64,000 nt of DNA from Lentilactobacillus sunkii DSM 19904 (GCF_001435575.1 NZ_AZEA01000001.1:186001-250000), one strand, 5' to 3'. Positions 34,731 to 43,011 are shown, numbered from the stretch's first letter. The notes: a model not told the origin generated them from the letters alone. Numbers and translations are program-made.

Positions 34731-34768
34731 AAAAAGGACTGAAAATGATTTATTTTCAGCCCTTTTTT
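34731..34768. terminator. Terminator between convergent genes
   Basis: AAAAAGG-CTGAAAAT pairs with ATTTTCAG-CCTTTTTT around GATTT; usable by both strands. Confidence 0.9.
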
Positions 34769-34774
34769 GGAACA

Positions 34775-36061
34775 TTATTTAAGTGCCTGTTCGCACACCC
34801 AAATATTTTGATTATTTAATTTAAATCGATACCAAACCGTGCTGCCGTTAGAATACGACTTCACGGCTTTTTTATTAGCTCGAACGGTCTTATTAAGTAC
34901 ATCTTTGGAATAGCCGGTAATTTGGGAAAGAGTCGCTGTATTGTAAACGTGGTTTCTCAACGCATACTGACCCTTTTGAATCGTAATTGCATTTTTTGTG
35001 TCTGCAAAGGTGACTGGGTTAAAGTTAAGTGCTTTGGAATAGACCCAATACTTTTGTGCGTTGGATGCTTTGCTGAAACGAATTCGATACCAAGTACTCT
35101 TAGATGGCTTCTTAACGGCCCGAGAGTCGACGTAAACCTTCTTTCCAGTATATGCCGGGGTATAAGCCCAACTATAGCTGAACGTGCTGTATCCTGATCC
35201 CTTGACGTGGTTATAAAGCCGATACTTGGCGAAACTCTGGTTCAAAACAGCTGTCTCGTTACCCTGACCCCGATTATATTTCACGGTAGCCGGTTGAGTA
35301 ATTGAGTTGGCATTCAAGCCAGAACTGCTTTGGGAATCAGATGAACCGGATGTGGTGTTGTTATCCCCACCATAGTAATGTTTTACCAGGGCATAAAAAT
35401 CGTTCATCGTATATGCTTGGCCAAAATAGGTCTGACCTGATTTGGCGTAATAGCCGTCCGGATCGACATGGTCGGAACCACCCAGATAATGGGCAACGGC
35501 CTTGTGGGACCAGACCGTTCCTTTACCATCATTAACAGCGTTATTTAACGGTAAATTATATTGGTGAAGCAACTCAGCAGTGTAGTTGGCTGCATTATTA
35601 ACTTCTTTGGCAAACGCAGATTTACTGTGGACCTCAACTTGTTCAAACTGCAGGAACCGTCCATTACCGGGAAAACCACAACCCCACGCAAGGTAATCAG
35701 TGTTGGCAATGTTGATCACTCGGGATGCGTCAACATATGAATGAACGAAGGCATTTTGATAGTTCTTCTTCATATAAGCGATTTCGCCATAAATAGTGGA
35801 GTTGGGATTACCCGTCTCATGAACGACGACGCCATCAGGCTTGCCGGTTGTGTATTTATTGGTTGGAAACCCGCTCCAAATCGATTTGGTTACATTGGCC
35901 GGCTGAAGATTATTCTGGTAAATATAATTGTTAACGGCTGAATCACCATGGGCATTGACTAAAAAAAGCGTTGAAACTCCGATGAACGCAACAATCCCCA
36001 TTGTGGTTCTTAAAAAAATTCTCATTAAGTTTAAAATTAAAAGACGTTTTTTCAATATCAT
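34775..36061 (-). CDS. N-acetylmuramoyl-L-alanine amidase with GW-type wall-binding modules
   Basis: A 428-residue secreted protein with an N-terminal signal sequence (LILNLMRIFLRTTMGIVAFIGVSTLFLV, cut near VNAHG). The Amidase_2 domain runs from about 60 to 230: DGVVVHETGNPNSTIYGE, FVHSYVDASR, and SDHVDPDGYY with zinc-binding His/Asp. A Ser/Gly linker follows, then two GW/SH3-like modules (KYRLYNHVKGSG; STWYRIRFSKASNAQKYWVYSKAL) that typically hold enzymes to teichoic acid. It hydrolyses the amide between MurNAc and the stem peptide. The start at 36061 follows GGGGGG. Confidence 0.9.
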   Translation of the reverse strand: MILKKRLLILNLMRIFLRTTMGIVAFIGVSTLFLVNAHGDSAVNNYIYQNNLQPANVTKSIWSGFPTNKYTTGKPDGVVVHETGNPNSTIYGEIAYMKKNYQNAFVHSYVDASRVINIANTDYLAWGCGFPGNGRFLQFEQVEVHSKSAFAKEVNNAANYTAELLHQYNLPLNNAVNDGKGTVWSHKAVAHYLGGSDHVDPDGYYAKSGQTYFGQAYTMNDFYALVKHYYGGDNNTTSGSSDSQSSSGLNANSITQPATVKYNRGQGNETAVLNQSFAKYRLYNHVKGSGYSTFSYSWAYTPAYTGKKVYVDSRAVKKPSKSTWYRIRFSKASNAQKYWVYSKALNFNPVTFADTKNAITIQKGQYALRNHVYNTATLSQITGYSKDVLNKTVRANKKAVKSYSNGSTVWYRFKLNNQNIWVCEQALK

Positions 36062-36195
36062 GATCCCCCCATGATGAACAAAATTTTTAACTGATCGATT
36101 GCCCCTAGAAATCTGTATATTAATCGTAACATATTCGAGTAAATTGTGAAAAGATGTACTATGGCTTGGAATCAATAGTCAAAAAAGGCCAAATA

Positions 36196-36222
36196 AAAAG
36201 CGGGTTCATCACCCGCTCTTTA
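36196..36222 (-). terminator. Terminator of the downstream tRNA-Asn gene
   Basis: On the minus strand AGCGGGT-GATGA-ACCCGCT followed by TTTTA. Confidence 0.85.
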
Positions 36223-36227
36223 AGTTA

Positions 36228-36299
36228 CTGCTCCGGCTGGGTTCGAACCAGCGACCTCTTGATTAACAGTCAATTATTCTACCACTGAACTACGGAGCA
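36228..36299 (-). tRNA. tRNA-Asn (GTT)
   Basis: A 72-nt cloverleaf on the minus strand: acceptor TGCTCCG with CGGAGCA, T arm GCTGG-TTCGAAC-CCAGC, anticodon loop CTGTTAA with anticodon GTT, and discriminator G73. CCA is not encoded. It has its own promoter and terminator. The sequence is identical to the copy at 36414-36485. Confidence 0.96.
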
Positions 36300-36327
36300 A
36301 AAATATTTAATTAATTACCACTTAGAT

Positions 36328-36356
36328 AATATATCATATTCCTTCGTGGCTGACAA
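36328..36356 (-). promoter_or_regulatory. Promoter of the downstream tRNA-Asn gene
   Basis: On the minus strand TTGTCA (36351-36356) and TATATT (36328-36333), spacer 17, located 29 bases before the tRNA. Confidence 0.8.
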
Positions 36357-36370
36357 CTGGAAAAATGTAT

Positions 36371-36410
36371 AAAAAAAGATTTTGGGGAATCCAAAGATTC
36401 CGAAAGATCT
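36371..36410 (-). terminator. Terminator of the upstream tRNA-Asn gene
   Basis: On the minus strand AGAT-TTT-GGAATC pairs with GATTCC-AAA-ATCT around TTTG, followed by TTTTTTT. Confidence 0.85.
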
Positions 36411-36413
36411 CTA

Positions 36414-36485
36414 CTGCTCCGGCTGGGTTCGAACCAGCGACCTCTTGATTAACAGTCAATTATTCTACCACTGAACTACGGAGCA
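36414..36485 (-). tRNA. tRNA-Asn (GTT), second identical copy
   Basis: The same 72-nt sequence as the copy at 36228-36299, with anticodon GTT and discriminator G. The flanking GGAGCAAAAATATTT is shared for some bases upstream, then the sequences diverge. It is a separate transcription unit with its own promoter and terminator. Confidence 0.96.
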
Positions 36486-36515
36486 AAAATATTTTCTTTA
36501 AAAACGACATATATA

Positions 36516-36544
36516 TTTATATCATATCTCTGGAAAATATGCAA
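36516..36544 (-). promoter_or_regulatory. Promoter of the upstream tRNA-Asn gene
   Basis: On the minus strand TTGCAT (36539-36544) and TATAAA (36516-36521), spacer 17. Confidence 0.75.
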
Positions 36545-36575
36545 ACCAAATTATCATTTAAATTTCATTAATCAA

Positions 36576-36884
36576 CTAACTAATGTGATTTTCTTTAAGA
36601 ATGATGTCAACTTCCTTCTGCATCTCGGGCGTTTTCTTCCATTCTTCAAAATGATCCATATTCTCGTCGGGCATCGTATAATGCTCGTTGATATATTGCT
36701 CATATTTGGCCACGTGAGGTGAATGTGGGATATTTAGCTGTAATATCCTTACCTGCTTAATAAAACCTCTCTCAGCGGCTAATTCAGCCCGTCCGTTTTG
36801 AACCATATTGCTGATCTCAATATACTTCGTTCCATCGTTTCTGGTGATCTCTTCGATCAGTGTCAGCACTTCATGACTTTTCAC
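36576..36884 (-). CDS. Small protein of unknown function
   Basis: This 102-residue soluble protein reads KSHEVLTLIEEITRNDGTKY, then an acidic C-terminal half (MPDENMDHFEEWKKTPEMQKEVDIILKE). No family recognised. The GTG at 36884 is chosen because GGGAGG lies seven bases upstream; the ATG at 36908 would put that site inside the coding sequence. TATAAT lies just downstream of the preceding terminator and could serve as its own -10 box. Confidence 0.65.
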   Translation of the reverse strand: MKSHEVLTLIEEITRNDGTKYIEISNMVQNGRAELAAERGFIKQVRILQLNIPHSPHVAKYEQYINEHYTMPDENMDHFEEWKKTPEMQKEVDIILKENHIS

Positions 36885-36924
36885 TTTAAAACCTCCCAAA
36901 TGATTCACGAGAACAATTATACAT

Positions 36925-36958
36925 AAAAAAACTGACGTTATAAAGGCGTCAGTTTTTT
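36925..36958. terminator. Strong symmetric terminator
   Basis: AAAAAACTGACG pairs with CGTCAGTTTTTT around a nine-base loop. It lies upstream, not downstream, of the 36884 gene on that strand. Confidence 0.85.
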
Positions 36959-37001
36959 AAGAGAGAAAGAGAATTGATTAGAAGGTATTTATTTAGTACC
37001 C
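36925..37001 (-). ncRNA. Predicted ~75-nt small RNA
   Basis: A strong promoter (37008-37036) would start transcription near 37001 on the minus strand, and a strong terminator ends at 36925. No coding sequence fits between. The RNA would hold a small GGTA/TACC hairpin, a pyrimidine-rich CTTTCTCTCTT tract and the terminator stem. It could instead be an attenuated leader of the 36884 gene. No known RNA family recognised. Confidence 0.45.
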
Positions 37002-37007
37002 GAACAT

Positions 37008-37036
37008 AATATACTCAATATTGTAAGCGCTGTCAA
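37008..37036 (-). promoter_or_regulatory. Consensus promoter upstream of the predicted small RNA
   Basis: On the minus strand TTGACA (37031-37036) and TATATT (37008-37013), spacer 17, directly after the tagH terminator. Confidence 0.8.
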
Positions 37037-37046
37037 CTATTTCCAC

Positions 37047-37076
37047 AAAAAAGATTGCCAATTAACAGCAATCTTC
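37047..37076 (-). terminator. Terminator of the tagH-like gene
   Basis: On the minus strand AAGATTGC pairs with GCAATCTT around a nine-base loop, then TTTT. Confidence 0.88.
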
Positions 37077-37092
37077 GAATTCAACAGCATAA

Positions 37093-38166
37093 CTATTCTT
37101 TTCCAGGCAAATGAAGTGTATGAACAGGCCGCATGATTGACGAAGGATTATCGATTATATGATCAAGTGAATGGCCGGAAACATTAACCAAACAGAAGAA
37201 AATAACAACCAACAGAACGCCCCATGTCAGTAGTTGGTTCCAGACAGACATTTTTTCACTGATGACAGATCCATAGAAACGTTTATGAATTTCAGCCGGA
37301 ACATCCTTATTTTCTGGATGATCTGCTTGTTCCTGTTCAGTGATCTGCTTTTGATAGTTCTTGATGCTGAAATTCTTTTGAACACTTTTTCGTTCGGTTT
37401 CAAAACGATGCTTTTCTTTTTTGCTTAACTTTTTGAACCACTGGGTAAACTCGCGGTATTTCTTGGTAACTTCCTTAGTTTCCCCAACCATCTTAAGTTC
37501 GCCATAGTTAATCCAGGCAACCTTGTCACACAGCATTTCAATCTGCTTGAGTGAATGACTGACAAAGATAATCGTCTTACCTTCTTCTTTAAATTCACCA
37601 ATTTTGTCGACACATTTTTGGTAGAAGGTATCATCACCAACTGACAATGCTTCATCAATGATTAAAATATCCGGGTTGATGTGAACGGCGATGGCAAAGC
37701 CAAGCCGAGAACGCATACCGCTTGAATAGCTTTTAACTGGTTGGTCGACGAAATCGCCAATATCAGCAAAAGAGATGATATCGGGCATCAATTCGTCAAT
37801 CTCTTCATTGGTTAATCCCTGCATCAATGATTTGAGTCGAATGTTTTCACGTCCGGTCAAGCTGCTTCTGAGTCCGGCATGGATTGCGACGATCGATGTC
37901 TCGCCCCGGACATCAACGTATCCGGTCGTCTGTGGGATAATGCCGGAGATAATATTGGAAATTGTTGATTTTCCAGAACCATTCACACCAATCAAGCCCA
38001 GGGTTTCCCCCGGTTTAATTGTGAGTGACACCCCCATCAATGACCAAAAGTGGGGAACTTGTTTTTTGGTGATCGAAAAGAATGAACGCAATTTTTCTGA
38101 TTGAGTCTTAAACAGCTCATACTCTTTTGTGACATTTTCTACTTTTACTTTATAATCATTTTCCAT
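37093..38166 (-). CDS. tagH: TagH-like ABC transporter ATPase (teichoic acid/polysaccharide export)
   Basis: This 357-residue protein has an N-terminal ABC domain of the TagH/RfbE polysaccharide exporter type: Walker A GVNGSGKST, signature YSSGMRSRLGFAIAV (a variant of LSGGQ), Walker B ILIIDEALSVGD and the switch FVSHS. A charged region and one helix near the C-terminus (WGVLLVVIFFCLVNVSG) follow, as in longer TagH proteins. It would power export of wall teichoic acid or a similar polymer. No TagG-like permease is adjacent in the window. Confidence 0.9.
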   Translation of the reverse strand: MENDYKVKVENVTKEYELFKTQSEKLRSFFSITKKQVPHFWSLMGVSLTIKPGETLGLIGVNGSGKSTISNIISGIIPQTTGYVDVRGETSIVAIHAGLRSSLTGRENIRLKSLMQGLTNEEIDELMPDIISFADIGDFVDQPVKSYSSGMRSRLGFAIAVHINPDILIIDEALSVGDDTFYQKCVDKIGEFKEEGKTIIFVSHSLKQIEMLCDKVAWINYGELKMVGETKEVTKKYREFTQWFKKLSKKEKHRFETERKSVQKNFSIKNYQKQITEQEQADHPENKDVPAEIHKRFYGSVISEKMSVWNQLLTWGVLLVVIFFCLVNVSGHSLDHIIDNPSSIMRPVHTLHLPGKE

Positions 38167-38230
38167 TGTTTTGCTCCTAATTTAAGAGACTCTGAATTCA
38201 CGAGTCATATTATAACAAACTTTGCGACAG

Positions 38231-38266
38231 AAAAAAGGATTCTCAAATAAACTTTGCGAACCCTTA
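38231..38266 (-). terminator. Terminator after the short GH73 gene
   Basis: On the minus strand AAGGGTTCGCAAA pairs with TTTGAGAATCCTT with two mismatches, followed by TTTT. Confidence 0.65.
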
Positions 38267-38271
38267 AACAT

Positions 38272-39075
38272 CTATTTACGAACGACTCTTTCCAATGGCA
38301 AGCTGTTGAATTGGATGACCGAAGCACCCTGGTTAATCTTTGTTGCCCCATTATCATTAAAAACGAAATTAGGAATAATGCGTTTTGGAATGCTGTTAAT
38401 TTTTGATTGAGCATTTTCTGCACGAATAGCAGCGTCATTCTTCTTATTGCCTGCAAGCTGTTTGTTAAGCGATGCATCAATTTTTGAACCGATGTCACCT
38501 GTGCTGGTTGATCCATCCAATTTGTTTAAATCATACTTGGTAATAATTGCATTTAATTTATTACCATAATTCATATCTGTTGCATAGGTTAATGACAACG
38601 CCATTGCAGCATCACTCGAGGTCAATGCATTGGTTGTCCAGGTTCCGGCATAATAATCAGGATCGGTTAACGTACCGTGTCTCAGCAAATATGCATTGTC
38701 TTTAATTGAAGCTTCGATTGTCGGGTACTTCTTAAAAGCGGCGGCAGTCATATAATGCTTCCCTTTTGATGTGTATTCTCCGGTACTCATGGTAACGGAT
38801 TGGCCATTATAAGCCCCTTTAACGCCAAAGTAATTGTTTGCGTCCAATGATAGCTCTGAACGGCCAAAGTCACTCTCAACGATTGCCTGGGCCATCATCA
38901 CGGATGGATACAGGTGGTTCTCGCGGCTGACTTTGACAACCGGCACTTTGAGTTGGTTGATAAAGTCAGTTTCAACACTGGCACTCGATCCGTTTGCGTT
39001 TACAAAACAAAAGCCGGTAATCGCAAGAGCTGCGACTATGGCTTTCATCATGACTTTTGATATTTGCCTAAAAAT
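38272..39075 (-). CDS. GH73 N-acetylglucosaminidase without wall-binding modules
   Basis: This roughly 267-residue protein has a signal peptide and a GH73 domain: VMMAQAIVESDFGRSELSLDANNYFGVKGAY with the catalytic Glu in VESDFG, then FKKYPTIEASIKDNAYLLRHG. The C-terminal 65 residues (ending LPLERVVRK) match no module I know. The start is uncertain. No ATG has a good ribosome site, while GGGAGG lies eight bases before an in-frame ATT at 39075; a TTG at 39114 and ATG codons at 39051 and 39048 are alternatives. It is paralogous to the next upstream gene. Confidence 0.8.
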   Translation of the reverse strand: MFRQISKVMMKAIVAALAITGFCFVNANGSSASVETDFINQLKVPVVKVSRENHLYPSVMMAQAIVESDFGRSELSLDANNYFGVKGAYNGQSVTMSTGEYTSKGKHYMTAAAFKKYPTIEASIKDNAYLLRHGTLTDPDYYAGTWTTNALTSSDAAMALSLTYATDMNYGNKLNAIITKYDLNKLDGSTSTGDIGSKIDASLNKQLAGNKKNDAAIRAENAQSKINSIPKRIIPNFVFNDNGATKINQGASVIQFNSLPLERVVRK

Positions 39076-39155
39076 TCCAAAAACCTCCCGATACTGAAAC
39101 TGCTGATATTTCAAAGCAGCTTCAGATGCTTCTATGATCTGATAGATTCATACAT

Positions 39156-40655
39156 TTATGATAAGAATGATCCAGAAACCCAGTACTTTGTCGAAGAATT
39201 TGGAATGGAGATCCGGTACCATAATGAACGATCATTGACTTTAAGGCCAATTTTATCAACAGATACTTTAGTGCCGGCTTTTAAATCAAGTTCATTTAAC
39301 TTGTAGTGCTTTTGAAGATTGCCGGTTGCGTTGGCATGATCATACAAGTAGGTTGAACTGGCATTCTTCGAGATAGACTTTGTTTCTTTGTGATTAACAA
39401 TTGCAACCGATCCAGGATATGATACAACATCTGAACCTTTAATCCAACCTTTTGTCTTTCCATCAGCGATTCGATACCAAAGGACAATCCCTTTGGAAGT
39501 CTTCTGCAAGGCGGTTTTGTTGACATTAAAGCCTTTATTTGCGGCCGCAATTGTTTTCACTTTCTTAACAGGTTTGGATAACAACTTTGAGCCGACAATA
39601 TGGTTGTAAATATAACCGGAAGACGACTTGCTTGGTGTCAATGCTCCACTGGCTGTTCCGGAATACGTGGTTGCAAATTGAAGTGCAGGTGCACTAACCC
39701 AGAACTTCTTCGCTTTGGAATTGCTGTAGAAACGCAAGCGATACCAATTAGTTGAACTATTGTCTTTAACGCCACGCATATCCAAATAAACCTGAACTCT
39801 GCTGTTAACGCCTAATTGAGACCATGTATAACGTTTCTGAGCGGTTGTCGAACCCTTCACATGATTATATACGTAGTATTTCTTGTATTTACTTGAAAGT
39901 GGAACCAAATCTTTTCCACCTGATTTGTAGTACTTAACTTTTGCCAATTTTGGCGCAGTCGGAACTGCACTCACAGTGGAACTGGAACTAGCCGAACTGG
40001 CACTTGAACTGGTTGCAGCAGAACTTTGAGTAGCTGATGAACTGGACGAGCTTGCTGAAGAAGTCGTAGAACTACCAGTTTCGCCAAAGACCTGATCCAA
40101 ATTGTAGGTCTGAATGACGGTAATCAACGATTGGCCATAATTAGGCGCAGTGGCATATTTGCCAGTCAATGCATTAGCTGCATCCTGATAAGTTGCGGCG
40201 TTTTCCTTCCAAGAACCGGAATAATATTTGGAATTCCAACTTGTCCCGTTTCGAAGAGTTGAACCGTTATCCGCGAATGAAGCATATGCGGACGGATATT
40301 TCTTAAAATTAGCGGTTGTATTAATCATTTGGCCATTACTGTTATATTCAGTTGTCGGCATAGAAACAGAAGCGCCATTGTAGGCACCTTTAATACCGAA
40401 GAAGTTGTTGGCTTCGATGGTCAGCTGACTTTGGCCCCAACCGCTTTCAAGACCAGCCTGAGCCATCATGACCGATCCATACAGATTGTATTTCGTCGAT
40501 GCTTTTGAAACATCACTCTTATATTTTGTGATAAAACTGCTTGCTGTAGAAGCATGCGCTTGCTGGTATGTACTTTGGGCAGAAAATGCTGTGAATAAAA
40601 CCCCCATCCCCGTAACAAGCAAAGCAGTCAAACCATGCTTAATTATTTTATTCAA
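39156..40655 (-). CDS. GH73 N-acetylglucosaminidase with GW-type wall-binding modules
   Basis: This 499-residue secreted autolysin cuts the glycan chain of peptidoglycan. The signal segment (GLTALLVTGMGVLFTAFSA) is followed by GH73 (VMMAQAGLESGWGQSQL, catalytic Glu; NNFFGIKGAY). A Ser/Thr/Ala-rich linker (about residues 190-235) leads to GW/SH3-like modules with YYVYNHVKGS, YIYNHIVGSK and TYLYDHANATG starts. The TTG at 40655 has GGAGG upstream and replaces the longer frame. It would act in cell separation and is held at the wall by the repeats. Confidence 0.9.
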   Translation of the reverse strand: MNKIIKHGLTALLVTGMGVLFTAFSAQSTYQQAHASTASSFITKYKSDVSKASTKYNLYGSVMMAQAGLESGWGQSQLTIEANNFFGIKGAYNGASVSMPTTEYNSNGQMINTTANFKKYPSAYASFADNGSTLRNGTSWNSKYYSGSWKENAATYQDAANALTGKYATAPNYGQSLITVIQTYNLDQVFGETGSSTTSSASSSSSSATQSSAATSSSASSASSSSTVSAVPTAPKLAKVKYYKSGGKDLVPLSSKYKKYYVYNHVKGSTTAQKRYTWSQLGVNSRVQVYLDMRGVKDNSSTNWYRLRFYSNSKAKKFWVSAPALQFATTYSGTASGALTPSKSSSGYIYNHIVGSKLLSKPVKKVKTIAAANKGFNVNKTALQKTSKGIVLWYRIADGKTKGWIKGSDVVSYPGSVAIVNHKETKSISKNASSTYLYDHANATGNLQKHYKLNELDLKAGTKVSVDKIGLKVNDRSLWYRISIPNSSTKYWVSGSFLS

Positions 40656-40871
40656 TGAACCACACCTCCGTTTAAGCCACATCACTATCATATTAGATAA
40701 TTGATGAAAAATGAAGCCCTAACATAGAATTAATTATCCAAAAAGCTTTAAACTTTCTTAATATCTTTATCAACTCTTATACTATATCATTTTATGACCG
40801 AAAACAAAAAAAGAAACTACCAATTCAAAATAAATATTCGGCTATCTTTGATCTAATTGTGATTAGGATAA

Positions 40872-40903
40872 GAAAAAAGAGATAGGCAATTTTGCCTATC
40901 TCT
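40872..40903 (-). terminator. glmS terminator
   Basis: On the minus strand AGAGATAGGCA pairs with TGCCTATCTCT, followed by TTTTTTC. Confidence 0.9.
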
Positions 40904-40929
40904 AAAAAGTTAAAATTAAAATTTAAATT

Positions 40930-42747
40930 CTATTCAACAGTGACACTCTTCGCCAAGTTTCGAGGACGGTCAACATCAAGTCCTTTGTTTAAACTTGTAA
41001 AGTAAGCAATCAATTGAGCAGGTACCACACTCAGCAATGGCGTAATTAATTCACTGACATCAGGGATAACCAAGGTATCATCGTCCTCTGCCAAACCTTT
41101 ACGAACAATTGTAAAGGTTGCAGCACCACGAGACTCTGTTTCCTGAAGATTACTACGGGTTAAGTTGGCAGTCCGCTTTTGGGTAATAATTCCAACAACC
41201 GGCGTTCCTTCTTCGATCAGTGCAATCGTTCCGTGTTTCAATTCACCGGATGCAAAACCTTCGGCTTGAACGTAGGAAATTTCCTTCAGCTTCAAAGCTG
41301 ATTCAAGTGAAACGGTCTGATCAATCCCACGACCGATATAGAAAGCACGGTTTGCCGGAACAAAGTATTTCTTAGCCAAATCTTCAATGACATCTCGTTC
41401 ATCGATGATTGCCTGCATACCTGTCGCAACCAGACCCAACTGCTGACGAATATCAAATTCTTCGGCGATAGTCTGTTCCTTAGCTTCACCCAAAGCCTTG
41501 GCCAAGATCGCTTCAACGCCTATTTGGGCGGTATAAGCCTTGGTAGATGCAACGGAAATTTCCGGACCTGCGTGAAGCAGCATGGTATAAGTTGCTTCAC
41601 GGAAGAGTGTTGAATTTTCAACATTGGTAATGGTTAAGCTCTCATAATTATTGGCGTTTACGTTAACCAACACCTCACGGCTGTCAGCAGTTTCGCCACT
41701 TTGTGAGAGGAAAATAAAGAATGGTTTCTTGGATAATAGTGGATTGTCATATGCAAATTCTGATGCAATATGAACCTCGGTTGGGACATGTGCCAACTTT
41801 TCAAATAATTTTTTACCTACCAAACCGGCATGATAGCTGGTTCCGGCACCCACGATGTAAAGACGATCAGCCTGCTTCATTGCATTGATCAATTCGGTGT
41901 CAACGTTTGGCTTACCTGATTCTTCAGTATAAAGTGAAGCCAATTTACGCATGACGTTAGGCTGCTCATCAATTTCTTTGAGCATATAGTAAGGATATGG
42001 ACCTTTTTCAGTTTCCTGGGCATCCATATCAACATGGAAAGTGTCCCGCTCAACTTTGTTGCCTTCACGGTCTTGAATGTCAACATCGTCGGGCGTAATT
42101 GTAACTACTTCGCCATCATGAAGTTCAAGAAAATCGTGGGTAACATTCAACATTGCCGGTGCATCAGAGCAGACAACATTGCAGCCATCACCGACACCAA
42201 TCAGTAATGGACTCTTGTTTTTGGCAACATACAATGTCTCAGGATCAGTGCTGTCAATCAGCAAAAATGCATATGAAGATCCTTCAAGGAGGTTCAAAGT
42301 CTTCAAGAAGGCTTCCTTAGTTGTCAAACCTTCATTTTGAACGAAGCGGTCAACCAACTGAACGACAACTTCAGTATCGGTCTGACTGGTAAAAGTGGTT
42401 GTGCTTAAATACTTAGCTTTTAATTCTTTGTAATTTTCAATCACACCATTGTGAACCAAATAGAAACGGTGATCCTCAGAATATTGAGGATGAGCATTCG
42501 CAACGCTGACAACACCGTGAGTTGCCCAACGGGTATGACCAATTCCAACGGAGCCGTGTACTTCTGGCCCAACAGCTGCTTCAAGTTCAGAGATCCGGCC
42601 CTTACGCTTTACCAGGTAGTCATTACCATTTAAATCATTTACATAAATACCGGCTGAATCATAGCCACGGTATTCAAGCTTTTCAAGCCCTTCCAATAAA
42701 ATTGAAACAGCATTATCATTTCCAGTTACTCCAACTATTCCACACAT
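40930..42747 (-). CDS. glmS: Glutamine-fructose-6-phosphate aminotransferase
   Basis: This 605-residue enzyme makes glucosamine-6-phosphate, the first step to UDP-GlcNAc. Cys2 of MCGIVGVTG is the glutaminase nucleophile. The glutaminase domain is followed by two SIS domains with GAGTSYHAG and FLSQSGETADS, and the C-terminal DVDRPRNLAKSVTVE. The length is standard. It lies downstream of glmM on the same strand but has its own consensus promoter with two dre-like sites nearby, which points to control by a NagR-type regulator. No glmS ribozyme was seen. Confidence 0.98.
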   Translation of the reverse strand: MCGIVGVTGNDNAVSILLEGLEKLEYRGYDSAGIYVNDLNGNDYLVKRKGRISELEAAVGPEVHGSVGIGHTRWATHGVVSVANAHPQYSEDHRFYLVHNGVIENYKELKAKYLSTTTFTSQTDTEVVVQLVDRFVQNEGLTTKEAFLKTLNLLEGSSYAFLLIDSTDPETLYVAKNKSPLLIGVGDGCNVVCSDAPAMLNVTHDFLELHDGEVVTITPDDVDIQDREGNKVERDTFHVDMDAQETEKGPYPYYMLKEIDEQPNVMRKLASLYTEESGKPNVDTELINAMKQADRLYIVGAGTSYHAGLVGKKLFEKLAHVPTEVHIASEFAYDNPLLSKKPFFIFLSQSGETADSREVLVNVNANNYESLTITNVENSTLFREATYTMLLHAGPEISVASTKAYTAQIGVEAILAKALGEAKEQTIAEEFDIRQQLGLVATGMQAIIDERDVIEDLAKKYFVPANRAFYIGRGIDQTVSLESALKLKEISYVQAEGFASGELKHGTIALIEEGTPVVGIITQKRTANLTRSNLQETESRGAATFTIVRKGLAEDDDTLVIPDVSELITPLLSVVPAQLIAYFTSLNKGLDVDRPRNLAKSVTVE

Positions 42748-42770
42748 TTTAGTATTCTCCTAAGTTTTTA

Positions 42771-42876
42771 AAATTGGTATATACAGAATATCAGCGCCAT
42801 ATATTTTTATAACACGTATAATCTACCTAATTTCGAGATAAATGTCAACAAAAGATATCAAATGGTATAGCAAACT
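42771..42876 (-). promoter_or_regulatory. glmS promoter with two candidate NagR-type sites
   Basis: On the minus strand TTGACA (42843-42848) and TAGATT (42820-42825), spacer 17. Plus-strand AATTGGTATATACAGA (42772-42787), downstream of the -10 box, and AATGGTATAGCAAACT (42861-42876), upstream of the -35 box, each resemble the TGGTATAGACCA-type operators of GntR-family NagR/YvoA regulators. The promoter is strong; the operators are tentative. Confidence 0.5.
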
Positions 42877-42920
42877 TTAAAAATTGATATATCAACTAAT
42901 AACGATCAGGCGTAACCAAA

Positions 42921-42965
42921 TAAAATGGAGTTGCAGAAAAACTTTCGTTTTACTTACAACTCCAC
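42921..42965 (-). terminator. glmM terminator
   Basis: On the minus strand TGGAGTTG pairs with CAACTCCA, with inner AAAAC/GTTTT pairing, followed by TTTTATTT. Confidence 0.75.
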
Positions 42966-43011
42966 TCAAAGACAATATTTAAATTACTTATTTCATGAAA
43001 AAATGTGGTTT

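Noticed and set aside
36300-36575. tRNA repeat pair as attachment sites of an integrated element
   Set aside because: The two identical tRNA genes could resemble att sites, but only about 115 bp lie between them and no integrase is nearby; a simple gene duplication explains it.
42748-43011. glmS ribozyme upstream of glmS
   Set aside because: AGCGCC occurs at about 42793, but on the plus strand, opposite to glmS; the conserved ribozyme core and a cleavage-site context on the minus strand were not found. A normal promoter is present instead.
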